Below, in pieces: positions 18,479-27,153 of a stretch of 64,000 bases of DNA (within the stretch, counting starts at the first letter, position 1; the number at the start of each line of letters is the position of its first letter). A program made the translations under genes and the position numbers. Under the pieces are notes generated by a model. The model made no database searches and was not told the origin of the DNA. It saw only the letters and a list, made by a program, of their open reading frames with translations. The DNA comes from Gramella sp. KN1008 (lineage in GTDB: Bacteria > Bacteroidota > Bacteroidia > Flavobacteriales > Flavobacteriaceae): NCBI RefSeq assembly GCF_004332155.1, contig NZ_SJDV01000004.1, positions 406,807-470,806 of the forward strand. Reading direction: 5' to 3'.

Positions 18479-20011
18479 TTAATGTTTAAAATGGCGGGTT
18501 CCTGTCATCACCATTGCGATATTATTTTCATTGCAATAATCTATGCTTAGCTGATCTTTTATCGATCCGCCGGGCTGAATTACAGCTGTAATGCCGGCAT
18601 TCCCTGCGATCTCCACGCAATCTGGGAATGGGAAAAACGCATCACTCGCCATTACTGCCCCATTAAGGTCAAAATTGAAGGAGTGAGCTTTCTCGATACT
18701 TTGTTTCAGGGCATCCACTCTTGAGGTCTGTCCTGTTCCGCTGGCACATAGCTGTTTGTTCTTCGCTAAAACGATGGTATTGGATTTTGTGTGTTTGCAG
18801 ATCTTTGATGCAAATATCATGTCAGATAACTCCTCATCGGTAGCTTTATTGTGGGTGGCCAGTTTCAGATCTGCCGGGGCATCTGTTTTAAGATCTTTAT
18901 CCTGAACCAAAACTCCATTGAGACAGGTTCTTACCTGATCTTTTGGAAGCTCGATATCTTTTAAAACAAGCAGGATCCTGTTCTTTTTGCCTTTAAGAAT
19001 TTCCAGGGCCTCTGCAGAAAATGATGGAGCGATCACCACTTCACAGAAAAGTTTGTGGATTTCTTCAGCAGTTTTGGCGTCGATTTCCACATTGCTTATT
19101 AGAATTCCACCGAATGCGGAAACCGGATCCCCGGCCAGGGCATCTACGTATGCCTGGTGAATAGTATTACGTTGTGCAAGACCACAGGCATTGTTGTGTT
19201 TTAAAATAGCGAATGTAGGGGCTTCTCCTTTGAATTCGTTCATCAAATTAACCGCTGCATCAACATCCAGAAGGTTGTTATATGAAAGTTCTTTTCCATG
19301 CAGTTTGTCAAACATCGCCTCAAAATCCCCATAGAAAGTTCCTTTTTGATGCGGGTTCTCTCCGTATCTCAGTTCTTTTCCTTGCAGCTCACTTTGCTTG
19401 AATGAGTTTACTTCTCTTTCCTGATTGAAATAATTGAAGATGGCCGAATCATAGTGAGAAGAAATATTGAAGGCCTTTGTAGCGAATTTTTTGCGATCTG
19501 CCAAACTGGTCTCTCCGTTTTTCTCATTCAGCAAATTCAAAAATTCTTCGTAGTCGTCTACCGAAGAAACACAGGTAACATCCTTGAAGTTCTTCGCAGC
19601 TGCACGAATTAATGAAATTCCCCCGATATCTATTTTTTCGATGATATCCTGTTCTGAGGCTCCCGAAGCAACGGTTTTTTCAAACGGATATAGGTCTACA
19701 ATCACAATATCTATCTGCGGAATTTCATACTGTTCCAGTTCTTTTACATCGCTTTCATTCTCCTGACGGTTAAGAATCCCTCCAAAAACTTTTGGGTGAA
19801 GGGTCTTTACCCTTCCACCTAAAATTGAAGGATAAGAGGTAATATCTTCAACAGGAATAACATTGATCCCGAGATCTTTAATGAATTTTTCGGTGCCTCC
19901 TGTAGAATAGATGGTTACACCCAGTTCGTCAAGTCTTTTTACTATGGGCTCCAGCCCGTCTTTACTAAAAACTGAAATTAAAGCAGATTTTGCTTGTTTT
20001 AATTCGCTCAT
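18479..20011 (-). CDS. purH: Bifunctional AICAR transformylase/IMP cyclohydrolase PurH
   Basis: This 510-residue cytosolic enzyme performs the last two steps of de novo IMP synthesis: formyl transfer from 10-formyl-THF to AICAR, and ring closure. The N-terminal MGS-like cyclohydrolase domain shows SVFSKDGLEPIV, TIYSTGGTEKFI and GRVKTLHPKV. The AICARFT domain follows from about residue 195, with LRYGENPHQ and FAILKHNNACGLA (the KH pair used in catalysis). The end TGTRHFKH is typical. Length matches E. coli PurH (529). A TACTTTTG promoter element lies 23 bases upstream of the start. Confidence 0.98.
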   Translation of the reverse strand: MSELKQAKSALISVFSKDGLEPIVKRLDELGVTIYSTGGTEKFIKDLGINVIPVEDITSYPSILGGRVKTLHPKVFGGILNRQENESDVKELEQYEIPQIDIVIVDLYPFEKTVASGASEQDIIEKIDIGGISLIRAAAKNFKDVTCVSSVDDYEEFLNLLNEKNGETSLADRKKFATKAFNISSHYDSAIFNYFNQEREVNSFKQSELQGKELRYGENPHQKGTFYGDFEAMFDKLHGKELSYNNLLDVDAAVNLMNEFKGEAPTFAILKHNNACGLAQRNTIHQAYVDALAGDPVSAFGGILISNVEIDAKTAEEIHKLFCEVVIAPSFSAEALEILKGKKNRILLVLKDIELPKDQVRTCLNGVLVQDKDLKTDAPADLKLATHNKATDEELSDMIFASKICKHTKSNTIVLAKNKQLCASGTGQTSRVDALKQSIEKAHSFNFDLNGAVMASDAFFPFPDCVEIAGNAGITAVIQPGGSIKDQLSIDYCNENNIAMVMTGTRHFKH

Positions 20012-20033
20012 TGTGTTGTGTTTGTTAAAGCTG

Positions 20034-20041
20034 CAAAAGTA
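20034..20041 (-). promoter_or_regulatory. TAnnTTTG (-7) element for purH and possibly the mre operon
   Basis: On the minus strand this reads TACTTTTG, an exact match to the Bacteroidota -7 consensus, 22 bases before the purH ATG. No clear -33 TTG is seen at the expected distance. Confidence 0.5.
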
Positions 20042-20156
20042 ACCAATTCAACTAAAAATGGGAAAGTGAATCTGGCGAATTATCGGGAAAGTTTGTAACG
20101 AATTTTCAGAACATACGTCCTATCTTTAAATTATTCTAAAACCAGCTGTTTTTCCA

Positions 20157-21413
20157 ATGTTAATTTATCTGCGCGTACTTAAGGAAAGTTTCAATTTTGC
20201 GCTTGGCGCGCTCAGGAATAACCGGCTACGGACGTTTCTTTCCCTTCTTGGTGTTACCATTGGTATATTTTCCATTATCGCGGTGCTTGCAGCGGTTGAT
20301 TCCCTTAAAAAGGACATTACAGGCAGTCTGAGTGCCCTGGATAACAGTACGGTGATCGTAATGAGGTTCAATTTTGGACCTTCGGATATTCCTCGGTGGA
20401 AGAGGGAACAGTTTCCGGATGTGACCTACGAAGAATATCAGCAATTAAAGAAAAATCTTCCAGACCTGGAGGCGATTAGTTTTGCGCTTGGGGTTCCCGG
20501 CGGCACTTCCCTGAAATATCGTGAGGTGACAAGTGCGGGAGTTGATGTGGGTGCGGTAACCCATGAGTATTATGATATTGAAGCCTTTGAATTTGAAAAA
20601 GGAAGATTCTTTAATGAACCCGAAGCAGTGGCTGGAGCAGGAGTTATCGTGCTTGGTCATGAAGTAGCGGGAAATCTTTTTGGAGAAACCGATCCTATAG
20701 GTAAGGAAATACGCGTTTTTGGCCGCAGGGCCACTGTGATTGGTGTTCTTAAGAAACAGGGACAATCTTTGTTTGGAAATTCCAGAGATAGTCAGGTATT
20801 TGTCCCGGCGAATTTCGCACGAAGGGTATATGGGACCAAAAAAGGTACTGTTTTTCCTCAGATAGTGCTGAAGCCTGAAGAGGGTGTGGATAATGATGAG
20901 TTTATCGCGATGCTGGAGCAGCAGTTAAGAACCATGCGAGGCATTAAGCCTGGAGAGGTAAATACTTTCTTTGTTAATCAGCTGCAGGGTTTTGCAGATT
21001 TTATAGACAATATTACCGGTCAGCTTAATATCATTGGAATTGTGATTAGTGGATTTTCTCTGTTGGTAGGAGGATTCGGGATCGCGAATATCATGTTTGT
21101 GAGCGTAAAGGAACGTACCAGTCTTATAGGAATCCAAAAATCTCTGGGAGCAAAAAATAAGTTCATTCTTTCTCAGTTCCTTTTTGAGGCTGTTATACTT
21201 TCGGTGATTGGTGGACTTGTGGGGCTTTTCATTGTCTGGCTGGTTTCTATCATCGCTTCGCAATTCACGGGTGATTTTGAATTTGTGCTCTCGCCGTTCA
21301 ACATTTTCTTAGGAACCCTGGTTTCGGCCGTTATTGGTCTTATCTCCGGAATTATCCCTGCCATTTCCGCTGCCCGGTTGGATCCTGTGGAAGCCATCAG
21401 AACCGGGATGTAG
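20157..21413 (+). CDS. MacB/FtsX-family ABC transporter permease
   Basis: This 418-residue protein has the MacB topology. A first helix (about 24-46, within NNRLRTFLSLLGVTIGIFSI) is followed by a large periplasmic MacB_PCD domain to about residue 275. Three C-terminal helices contain the FtsX-like signature (GGFGIANIMFVSVKERTSLI, then a GLISGIIPAISAARLDPVEAIR end). Such permeases work with an ATPase to drive lipoprotein, peptide or drug export by mechanotransmission. No ABC ATPase gene lies nearby, so the partner is encoded elsewhere. The gene sits alone between the divergent purH and the dinB operon. Confidence 0.92.
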   Translation: MLIYLRVLKESFNFALGALRNNRLRTFLSLLGVTIGIFSIIAVLAAVDSLKKDITGSLSALDNSTVIVMRFNFGPSDIPRWKREQFPDVTYEEYQQLKKNLPDLEAISFALGVPGGTSLKYREVTSAGVDVGAVTHEYYDIEAFEFEKGRFFNEPEAVAGAGVIVLGHEVAGNLFGETDPIGKEIRVFGRRATVIGVLKKQGQSLFGNSRDSQVFVPANFARRVYGTKKGTVFPQIVLKPEEGVDNDEFIAMLEQQLRTMRGIKPGEVNTFFVNQLQGFADFIDNITGQLNIIGIVISGFSLLVGGFGIANIMFVSVKERTSLIGIQKSLGAKNKFILSQFLFEAVILSVIGGLVGLFIVWLVSIIASQFTGDFEFVLSPFNIFLGTLVSAVIGLISGIIPAISAARLDPVEAIRTGM

Positions 21414-21472
21414 AAAACCTTTCTTCTCTCAATTTTTAACATTCAATTTCTGAAAATAATCTGGTGATTTTA

Positions 21473-21480
21473 TAAATTTG
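21473..21480 (+). promoter_or_regulatory. TAnnTTTG (-7) element for the dinB-dnaE operon
   Basis: TAAATTTG matches the Bacteroidota -7 consensus exactly and ends 32 bases before the dinB ATG. Its last base is the first base of a GGA-N5-TCC palindrome, so a bound repressor would block the promoter. Confidence 0.55.
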
Positions 21481-21512
21481 GAAAATATCCTATAAAATGG
21501 AAATAATCCAAA
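21477..21512 (+). promoter_or_regulatory. Paired GGA-N5-TCC palindromes, candidate SOS-type operator of dinB-dnaE
   Basis: Two imperfectly alike palindromes occur in a row: GGA-AAATA-TCC at 21480-21490 and GGA-AATAA-TCC at 21499-21509, with centres 19 bp apart. The pair is nested in a larger inverted repeat (TTTGGA at 21477-21482 and TCCAAA at 21507-21512). The array overlaps the -7 box and ends against the dinB ATG. This is the layout expected for a dimeric LexA- or XRE/S24-like repressor, but the protein that binds it is unknown. Confidence 0.45.
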
Positions 21513-22736
21513 ATGAAGAATAAAACTAAGTCTATATTACATCTCGATTTAGATACTTTTTTTGTTTCCGTAGAACGCCTGAAAGATTCACGGCTCAAGG
21601 GCAGGCCTCTTATAGTAGGAGGTTTGGGTGATCGTGGGGTGGTTGCGGCATGCAGCTATGAGACCCGGAAATTTGGTGTGCATTCAGGTATGGCGATGAA
21701 GGTAGCGAAAAGACTTTGTCCGCATGCTACCTATATCAGGGGAGATGCCTCGGTTTATATACGTCATTCTGAAGTGGTGACCGAAATCATCAAGAGTCAG
21801 GTGCCTACCTTTGAAAAGGCGAGTGTAGATGAGTTTTATGCCGATCTTACGGGAATGGATCGTTTTTTCGGGGTAAAGAAATTTGCCCATGAATTGCGGG
21901 AAACCATTATAAGAGAAAGCGGCCTCCCCATTTCCTTTGGTCTTTCCCAAAATAAGATAGTCTCCAAGATCGCTACCGGTGAAGCCAAACCCAATGCCGA
22001 AAAATATATAGAAGCAGGGGAAGAAAGAGGATTTCTGGCTCCGCTGGAAGTGAATAAGATCCCGATGATAGGTAGCAAAACCTTTCAGGCGCTGGTGAAT
22101 CTTGGGGTTAGAAAGATAAAGACCATCCAGGAAATGCCGGTGGAAATGCTGGAAAGCGTACTTGGGAAGAATGGCCGGGTGATCTGGAAACGAGCCCATG
22201 GCATTGATGATCCGCCTATTGTTCCTTTCCATGAACGAAAATCAATTTCTACCGAGCGTACCTTTAACAGGGATACCATAGACATGGTGAGGCTACACGC
22301 TACCCTGGTTGCGATGGCCGAGAGTCTTGCCTACCAGCTCAGAAAAGGTAATAAACTGGCCTCTGTGGTCACTGTGAAGATCCGGTATTCCGATTTTCAG
22401 ACCCAGAGCAAGCAGGTAAAGATCTCTTACACCAGTGCCGACCATATCCTTATTCCCACGGTAGAAGAGCTGTTCGAAAAACTATATACCAGGCGTCTGT
22501 TGATCCGCCTTATCGGAGTCCGTTTCAGCGGGCTGGTTGCGGGGCATTACCAGATAAACCTTTTTGAAGATTCTGAAGAGATCCTGAGCCTATACAATTC
22601 ACTGGATAAGATCAGGCAGCGCTTTGGAGAGCATAGCGTGAAGAGGGCCGTGGGGATGGAGGTGAAGACCATCGGTCGCATGGGAAATCCTTTCGATGGT
22701 CAGCCCCCAATCGTATTAGCACATCGCAAACAATGA
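21513..22736 (+). CDS. dinB: Y-family DNA polymerase IV
   Basis: This 407-residue low-fidelity polymerase copies past damaged bases. The catalytic carboxylates are in HLDLDTFFVSVE (N-terminal palm) and SVDEFYADLTG. The helix-hairpin-helix region reads IPMIGSKTFQALVNLGVRKI, and a little-finger domain occupies about residues 240-350. A beta-clamp binding motif, QINLF, is visible at about residues 347-351. Length is somewhat above E. coli DinB (351) because of a 55-residue tail after the clamp motif. It overlaps the following polymerase III alpha gene by four bases, so the two are co-translated, resembling damage-induced mutagenesis cassettes (imuB-dnaE2). Confidence 0.95.
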   Translation: MKNKTKSILHLDLDTFFVSVERLKDSRLKGRPLIVGGLGDRGVVAACSYETRKFGVHSGMAMKVAKRLCPHATYIRGDASVYIRHSEVVTEIIKSQVPTFEKASVDEFYADLTGMDRFFGVKKFAHELRETIIRESGLPISFGLSQNKIVSKIATGEAKPNAEKYIEAGEERGFLAPLEVNKIPMIGSKTFQALVNLGVRKIKTIQEMPVEMLESVLGKNGRVIWKRAHGIDDPPIVPFHERKSISTERTFNRDTIDMVRLHATLVAMAESLAYQLRKGNKLASVVTVKIRYSDFQTQSKQVKISYTSADHILIPTVEELFEKLYTRRLLIRLIGVRFSGLVAGHYQINLFEDSEEILSLYNSLDKIRQRFGEHSVKRAVGMEVKTIGRMGNPFDGQPPIVLAHRKQ

Positions 22737-25717
22737 TCTATTTGAACTGTCATACCTGGTATTCATTGCGCTACGGAAATTTTCCTGTAGAGCGCTTATG
22801 TGAGCTGGCTGAAAAAAATAAAGTAGAAGTTCTGGCAGTGACAGATATCAATAACACTTCGGCCTGTCTGAGTTTTCTAAAAATGGCTGAAAAAAGCAAT
22901 TTTCAGCCTCTTATAGGAATAGATTTCAGGAACGGGGTAGATCAGCAATATGTTGGGATTGCTAAAAATAATGAGGGTTTCAGGCAGCTGAATGAACACC
23001 TTTCCACTCATATCCACGTTCAGAAAAAGTTTGAACCGGAAGCAGCTGTTTTGCCTGACTGTATCATTATCTATCCTTTTGAAAAAGTAGTTAAATGGAA
23101 TAAATCAGAATTTAAGAACAATGAATTTATAGGGATTTCCATAGGGAATCTACGAAAGCTGAAATTTTCAAAATATAAAGCTTATAAGGAAAAGCTGGTA
23201 TTGTTTCAAACAGTGAGCTTTGAAACTAAAAGGGATTACAATGCACACCGTTTACTGAGAGCAATAGATAATAACGAGCTTTTAAGTAAACTTCCGGAAA
23301 CGGAGCAGGGCTCAATTTCACATCGGTTCATTTCAGTTGACACTATTCTGAATGAATTTGAGGATTTCCCATATATCCTGGAAAATACCAAGCACCTGGT
23401 TTCTGAATGTGAGGTGAAATTTGAGTTTGGCAGGGATGAGAATCGCAATTTACAGGTATATGGAGATAGCGAAGCAGAAGATATCAGGCGGTTAAGAGAG
23501 CTCTGTGATAAGAATTTATACAGGCGTTACCCTGAAGCCAGTCAGAAGGTGAAAGACAGGGTAGAGAAAGAGTTGACTTCCATCATTAAGCTGAAATTCG
23601 TCTCTTATTTTCTTATCAATTATGATATTGTTAGCTATGCCCGTTCCATGAATTATCCTTTTGTAGGAAGGGGGAGCGGAGCGAATTCCATTGTGGCCTA
23701 TATCATCGGGATCACCAATGTAGATCCCATTGAGCTGGATCTGTACTTTGAGCGCTTTATCAACGAGAGTCGTGCTTCTCCGCCCGATTTTGATATCGAT
23801 TTTTCATGGCGGGACCGGGAGGATATCACCCGTTATATTTTTGAAAGGTATAAGAATACGGCTCTGATGGGGACTTATGTGACCTTTAAAAGAAAAGCGG
23901 TGGCACGCGAACTTGGGAAGGTCTTCGGGCTTCCTAAAGAGAATATCGATAAGCTTTCAGATGGCTATTTTAATTACCAGGAACTTGACCACCTGGAGAA
24001 ACTGGTGTTGAGGTATAGTAAACTTATCGAAGGTTTTCCCAATTATCTCAGTGTACACTCGGGTGGAATACTCATCCTCAATGACTCTGTGTATAATTAC
24101 TGCGGAACCTTTCTGCCTCCTAAAGGTTTTGAAACGGTTCAGATAGATATGAACATCAGCGAGGATGTGGGAATACATAAATTCGATATTCTTGCCCAGC
24201 GCGGCCTTTCAAAGATCACCGATGCCATAGAGATCATTAAAAACAATCAGCCGGAAGCAGAGCTGAAAGATATTGAGGACTTTAAAACTTTTACACGTGA
24301 CCCAAATATCAATGAGCTACTGAAAGAAGGGGATTGCATGGGAGTTTTTTATGTGGAATCTCCGGCCATGCGCGGACTACTTACAAAACTAAAAACCGAT
24401 AACTACATGAACCTGGTAGCGGCAAGCTCAGTGATAAGGCCGGGAGTCTCCAGTGCCGGAATGAAGGAGGAATTCATCAAACGTCATCGTGATCCGGAAA
24501 GACGAAAACAGGCTCACCCGGTGATGGCGAAAATTATGAAAGAGACGTATGGCGTAATGGTCTATCAGGAAGATGTGATGAAGGTAGCTCATGAATTTGC
24601 CGGATTCAATTTTGAAGATGCTGATGTTCTAAGACGGGGAATGAGTGGTAAGAAAGTGGCAAAAGCTGATCTTGAAAGAGTGGAGCAGACTTATTATGAT
24701 AACTGCAGAGAAAAAGGATATTCTTCACAGCTTGCTGAAGAGATCTGGGAGCAGATATCTTCTTTTGCCGGTTATGCCTTTCCCAAGGGGCATTCAGCTT
24801 CTTATGCGGTAGAAAGCTATCAGAGTCTTTATCTTAAACGTTATTTTCCACTGGAATTCATGGTAGCCGCTCTTAACAACGGCGGAGGCTTTTATAATAC
24901 TGAAACCTATATTCACGAGATAAGAAGATGGGGAGGGAAGATACATGCTCCCTGTATCAACAAAAGCGATCATCCGAATGTGATCTATGGGAATCACGTA
25001 TACCTGGGGTTTGGATATATTAAAGATCTCGAAAATAAAGTGATAAAACAGGTCCTTGAAAACAGGCAGTTCTTTGGGGAATTCAGGAGTTTTGAGGATT
25101 TTCTGGACCGGCTTTCCATTTCTATAGAGCAGCTTACTATTCTGTTAAAGATAAATGCGTTCAGGTTTACTGGATTTGATAAATATCACCTGCTCTGGAA
25201 AGCTCATTTTAAACTGAATAAAAATAAATCCCCCATACAACAGCCATTATTGTTCAAGCCAAAATACCGGGACTTTGATCTGCCTCAATTTGAGATTTCC
25301 CGGCTGGTAGAGGCTTATGATCAGATAGAACTTCTGGGTTTTCCCTTGTGCAGTCAGTTTGATCTGTTAAAATATTCGATGAAGGAAGGTGTAAAGGCAA
25401 AAGACCTGAAAAAGTATATAGGACAGGAGATAGAGATTTATGGAAATCTTATCACTTCGCGAACCGCGGGAACGGTGAATAATAAGATCATGCGTTTTGG
25501 AACCTTTTATGATGAAGAAGGCGGGATCTTTGATACCGTTCAATTTCCAGATACCTCTGAAAAGTATCCTATAAGAGGAAAGGGTATTTATTTTTGCAGG
25601 GGTACGGTTGTCTGTAGTTTTGATTATGTTTCCATAAGGCTGAGCAGTATTGAAAGGCAGGAGACTGCTCAGGATCCGAGACTGGTTGATAATTCTTTTA
25701 AGGTGAAAATGGCCTGA
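22733..25717 (+). CDS. DNA polymerase III alpha subunit, short accessory type (DnaE2/ImuC-like partner of DinB)
   Basis: This 994-residue C-family polymerase is much shorter than a replicative DnaE (about 1,160 in E. coli, longer in many Bacteroidota). The PHP domain starts the protein, but the usual HxH at its front is NCH (in LNCHTWYSL), so its metal site looks damaged. The palm carries GRGSGANSIVAYIIGI and the catalytic PDFDIDF with D352, D354 and D356. The finger region has SVIRPGVSSAGM and HPVMAKIMKETYGVMVYQED, and FPKGHSASYA follows. The end holds an OB-like domain (about 910-985). Coupling to dinB and the degenerate PHP point to an error-prone, damage-inducible role rather than chromosome replication; this is inference. 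Confidence 0.9.
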   Translation: MIYLNCHTWYSLRYGNFPVERLCELAEKNKVEVLAVTDINNTSACLSFLKMAEKSNFQPLIGIDFRNGVDQQYVGIAKNNEGFRQLNEHLSTHIHVQKKFEPEAAVLPDCIIIYPFEKVVKWNKSEFKNNEFIGISIGNLRKLKFSKYKAYKEKLVLFQTVSFETKRDYNAHRLLRAIDNNELLSKLPETEQGSISHRFISVDTILNEFEDFPYILENTKHLVSECEVKFEFGRDENRNLQVYGDSEAEDIRRLRELCDKNLYRRYPEASQKVKDRVEKELTSIIKLKFVSYFLINYDIVSYARSMNYPFVGRGSGANSIVAYIIGITNVDPIELDLYFERFINESRASPPDFDIDFSWRDREDITRYIFERYKNTALMGTYVTFKRKAVARELGKVFGLPKENIDKLSDGYFNYQELDHLEKLVLRYSKLIEGFPNYLSVHSGGILILNDSVYNYCGTFLPPKGFETVQIDMNISEDVGIHKFDILAQRGLSKITDAIEIIKNNQPEAELKDIEDFKTFTRDPNINELLKEGDCMGVFYVESPAMRGLLTKLKTDNYMNLVAASSVIRPGVSSAGMKEEFIKRHRDPERRKQAHPVMAKIMKETYGVMVYQEDVMKVAHEFAGFNFEDADVLRRGMSGKKVAKADLERVEQTYYDNCREKGYSSQLAEEIWEQISSFAGYAFPKGHSASYAVESYQSLYLKRYFPLEFMVAALNNGGGFYNTETYIHEIRRWGGKIHAPCINKSDHPNVIYGNHVYLGFGYIKDLENKVIKQVLENRQFFGEFRSFEDFLDRLSISIEQLTILLKINAFRFTGFDKYHLLWKAHFKLNKNKSPIQQPLLFKPKYRDFDLPQFEISRLVEAYDQIELLGFPLCSQFDLLKYSMKEGVKAKDLKKYIGQEIEIYGNLITSRTAGTVNNKIMRFGTFYDEEGGIFDTVQFPDTSEKYPIRGKGIYFCRGTVVCSFDYVSIRLSSIERQETAQDPRLVDNSFKVKMA

Positions 25718-25861
25718 TAGCTATGGGATTTACGACCCCTATATATCGACAAAATGAAAGTTCGTGTTAAAATTTATACACCTTCCTACATATGTTTACT
25801 TAATTTATTTTAAAAAGTTCTAAAGTTAGTTAAAAGCTTAAAAATCAGAATTTAGCTTCGT

Positions 25862-25869
25862 TATATTTG
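25862..25869 (+). promoter_or_regulatory. TAnnTTTG (-7) element upstream of a 31-codon ORF
   Basis: TATATTTG is an exact consensus match 18 bases before the ATG at 25888. It is the best promoter signal in the 346-base gap between the polymerase gene and the GAF gene. No convincing -33 TTG is seen. Confidence 0.5.
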
Positions 25870-25887
25870 TTTCAAACAGGGATCAAA

Positions 25888-25983
25888 ATGGGAAATGAAA
25901 TTGAAAAAGATTATTTGAGTTCTATTGTACAACTACTAGGGTTCTTTACCCTTTTGTTTATAATTCTAACAATTCTGTTGTGA
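25888..25983 (+). CDS. 31-residue single-helix membrane micro-protein
   Basis: The frame opens with the charged start MGNEIEKDYLSS, followed by about 19 hydrophobic residues (IVQLLGFFTLLFIILTILL) and the stop. A TAnnTTTG promoter lies 18 bases before the ATG and a strong hairpin terminator begins 30 bases after the stop, so it has the parts of a free-standing gene. I know no named family for it. The rest of the 25718-26063 gap is AT-rich and holds nothing else I can support. Confidence 0.5.
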   Translation: MGNEIEKDYLSSIVQLLGFFTLLFIILTILL

Positions 25984-26012
25984 TCAGGCGGCAGGAATAA
26001 AATCCATAAAAA

Positions 26013-26040
26013 TAAAACCCTCTTGGAAAAGAGGGTTTTA
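26013..26040. terminator. Bidirectional hairpin terminator between the micro-ORF and the GAF gene
   Basis: A perfect 11-12-bp stem (AAAACCCTCTT with AAGAGGGTTTT) around a GGAA loop, with A-rich and T-rich flanks, can stop the plus-strand micro-ORF transcript and the minus-strand GAF transcript. Confidence 0.8.
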
Positions 26041-26063
26041 TGATTTTATAATTGATAAGATCC

Positions 26064-26519
26064 TTATAATATCTCTGCTACTTTTTTATTGACCCACTCC
26101 AGAAATATCTCGTCTTCATGCGAGAAAGGGTCCTCTGTATGGCTGTCTATATCTATCTGACCTACATTCCTGCCATTTAAAAAAAGCGGAACAACGATCT
26201 CGGCTTTTACATGGATACTGCAGGCTATATAATTGTTCTGAGCCTTTACATCGGGTACCACAAAATTCTTATTGGAGACAGCAACCTGCCCGCAAATTCC
26301 TTTTCCAAAAGGAATGATTTCATGATCTGTTGGCTCACCTGCATACGATCTTAATTTAAGTTCTTCCTTATCCCCATTCTGGAAATAGAATCCAACCCAA
26401 TCATAATAAGGAACACTGGTTTGTAACAATTCACAGACTTCAGAAAGCCTGTCATCGACCGACTTTTTGCTGTTTTCTAATATCTCTTCTATCTGGGGTC
26501 TGAGTTTGTGAAATGCCAT
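26064..26519 (-). CDS. GAF-domain protein related to free methionine-(R)-sulfoxide reductase
   Basis: This 151-residue single GAF domain is closest in pattern to fRMsr (YebR-type), which reduces free methionine-R-sulfoxide in the cytosol. It has YYDWVGFYF, GKGICGQVA, PDVKAQNNYIACS and EIVVPLFLNG with GQIDIDS. Two of the three fRMsr cysteines are visible (GIC and IAC), but the Asp that normally follows IAC is Ser, so activity is uncertain. I place the start at ATG 26519 (MAFHKLRPQ); an in-frame ATG ten codons upstream at 26549 adds residues untypical of the family. It stands alone, convergent with the micro-ORF and divergent from xrtF. Confidence 0.8.
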   Translation of the reverse strand: MAFHKLRPQIEEILENSKKSVDDRLSEVCELLQTSVPYYDWVGFYFQNGDKEELKLRSYAGEPTDHEIIPFGKGICGQVAVSNKNFVVPDVKAQNNYIACSIHVKAEIVVPLFLNGRNVGQIDIDSHTEDPFSHEDEIFLEWVNKKVAEIL

Positions 26520-26580
26520 ATTAACAATCTTTAGTGCAAAAGTATTCAATTTAAAGTGTAAAGCGCGTCTTTCATTTCTA

Positions 26581-26588
26581 TAAATTTG
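26581..26588 (+). promoter_or_regulatory. TAnnTTTG (-7) element of the xrtF operon
   Basis: TAAATTTG matches the consensus and ends 19 bases before the TTG start of xrtF, supporting that unusual start. Confidence 0.5.
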
Positions 26589-26607
26589 TTAAAAACCATA
26601 CTGTAAT

Positions 26608-27153
26608 TTGCTCAGTTTATTTCGTAAATACCGCCTCGTTCTGCGATTCATTTTTATTTTTCTGGGCAGCTATTTTCTTTTTTCAAGCCTGTATAACGGC
26701 TATCTCATCCTGTATGATACAGAACAGCCCGTTCCGGATCCCTTAACCCAACTTGTGGCCAGACAAAGTGGAACCCTAATGGAGAGTCTGGGATATGAGA
26801 CTGAAGTGGTAATGCATTATACGGGTTTATCCATGAAACTAATGGTGGAAGATATTTTCCTGGCCGGAATTGTGGAAGGCTGTAATTCGGCAAGTATCAT
26901 AATTCTCTTCATATCTTTCGTACTGGCTTTCTTCGGGCGGCCTTTAAGCACTTTTATGTACATCTTCGCCGGATCGGTGATCATTTACGTGGCAAATATA
27001 ATCAGGATTGTGATCCTCGCTGTTAGTATCTATGAATACCCCCAGTATTCAGGTTTTATGCATTCGGTGTTCTTTCCTCTCGCCATTTATGGTACTGTAT
27101 TTATTTTATGGCTAATCTGGGTTAAAATCTATTCGGTATGGAAAAAAGGGTAA
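26608..27153 (+). CDS. xrtF: Exosortase family protein XrtF
   Basis: This 181-residue integral membrane cysteine protease of the exosortase/archaeosortase superfamily belongs to the short Bacteroidota type. The catalytic triad is visible: Cys92 in EGCNSASI, Arg133 in NIIRIVIL and His152 in MHSVFFP. About five helices are predicted. The frame has no upstream ATG before a stop at 26590, so TTG at 26608 is the likely start, in agreement with the promoter element at 26581. It overlaps the next gene by 16 bases, the usual pairing of XrtF with its associated membrane protein. The sorting substrate is not in this window. Confidence 0.9.
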   Translation: MLSLFRKYRLVLRFIFIFLGSYFLFSSLYNGYLILYDTEQPVPDPLTQLVARQSGTLMESLGYETEVVMHYTGLSMKLMVEDIFLAGIVEGCNSASIIILFISFVLAFFGRPLSTFMYIFAGSVIIYVANIIRIVILAVSIYEYPQYSGFMHSVFFPLAIYGTVFILWLIWVKIYSVWKKG

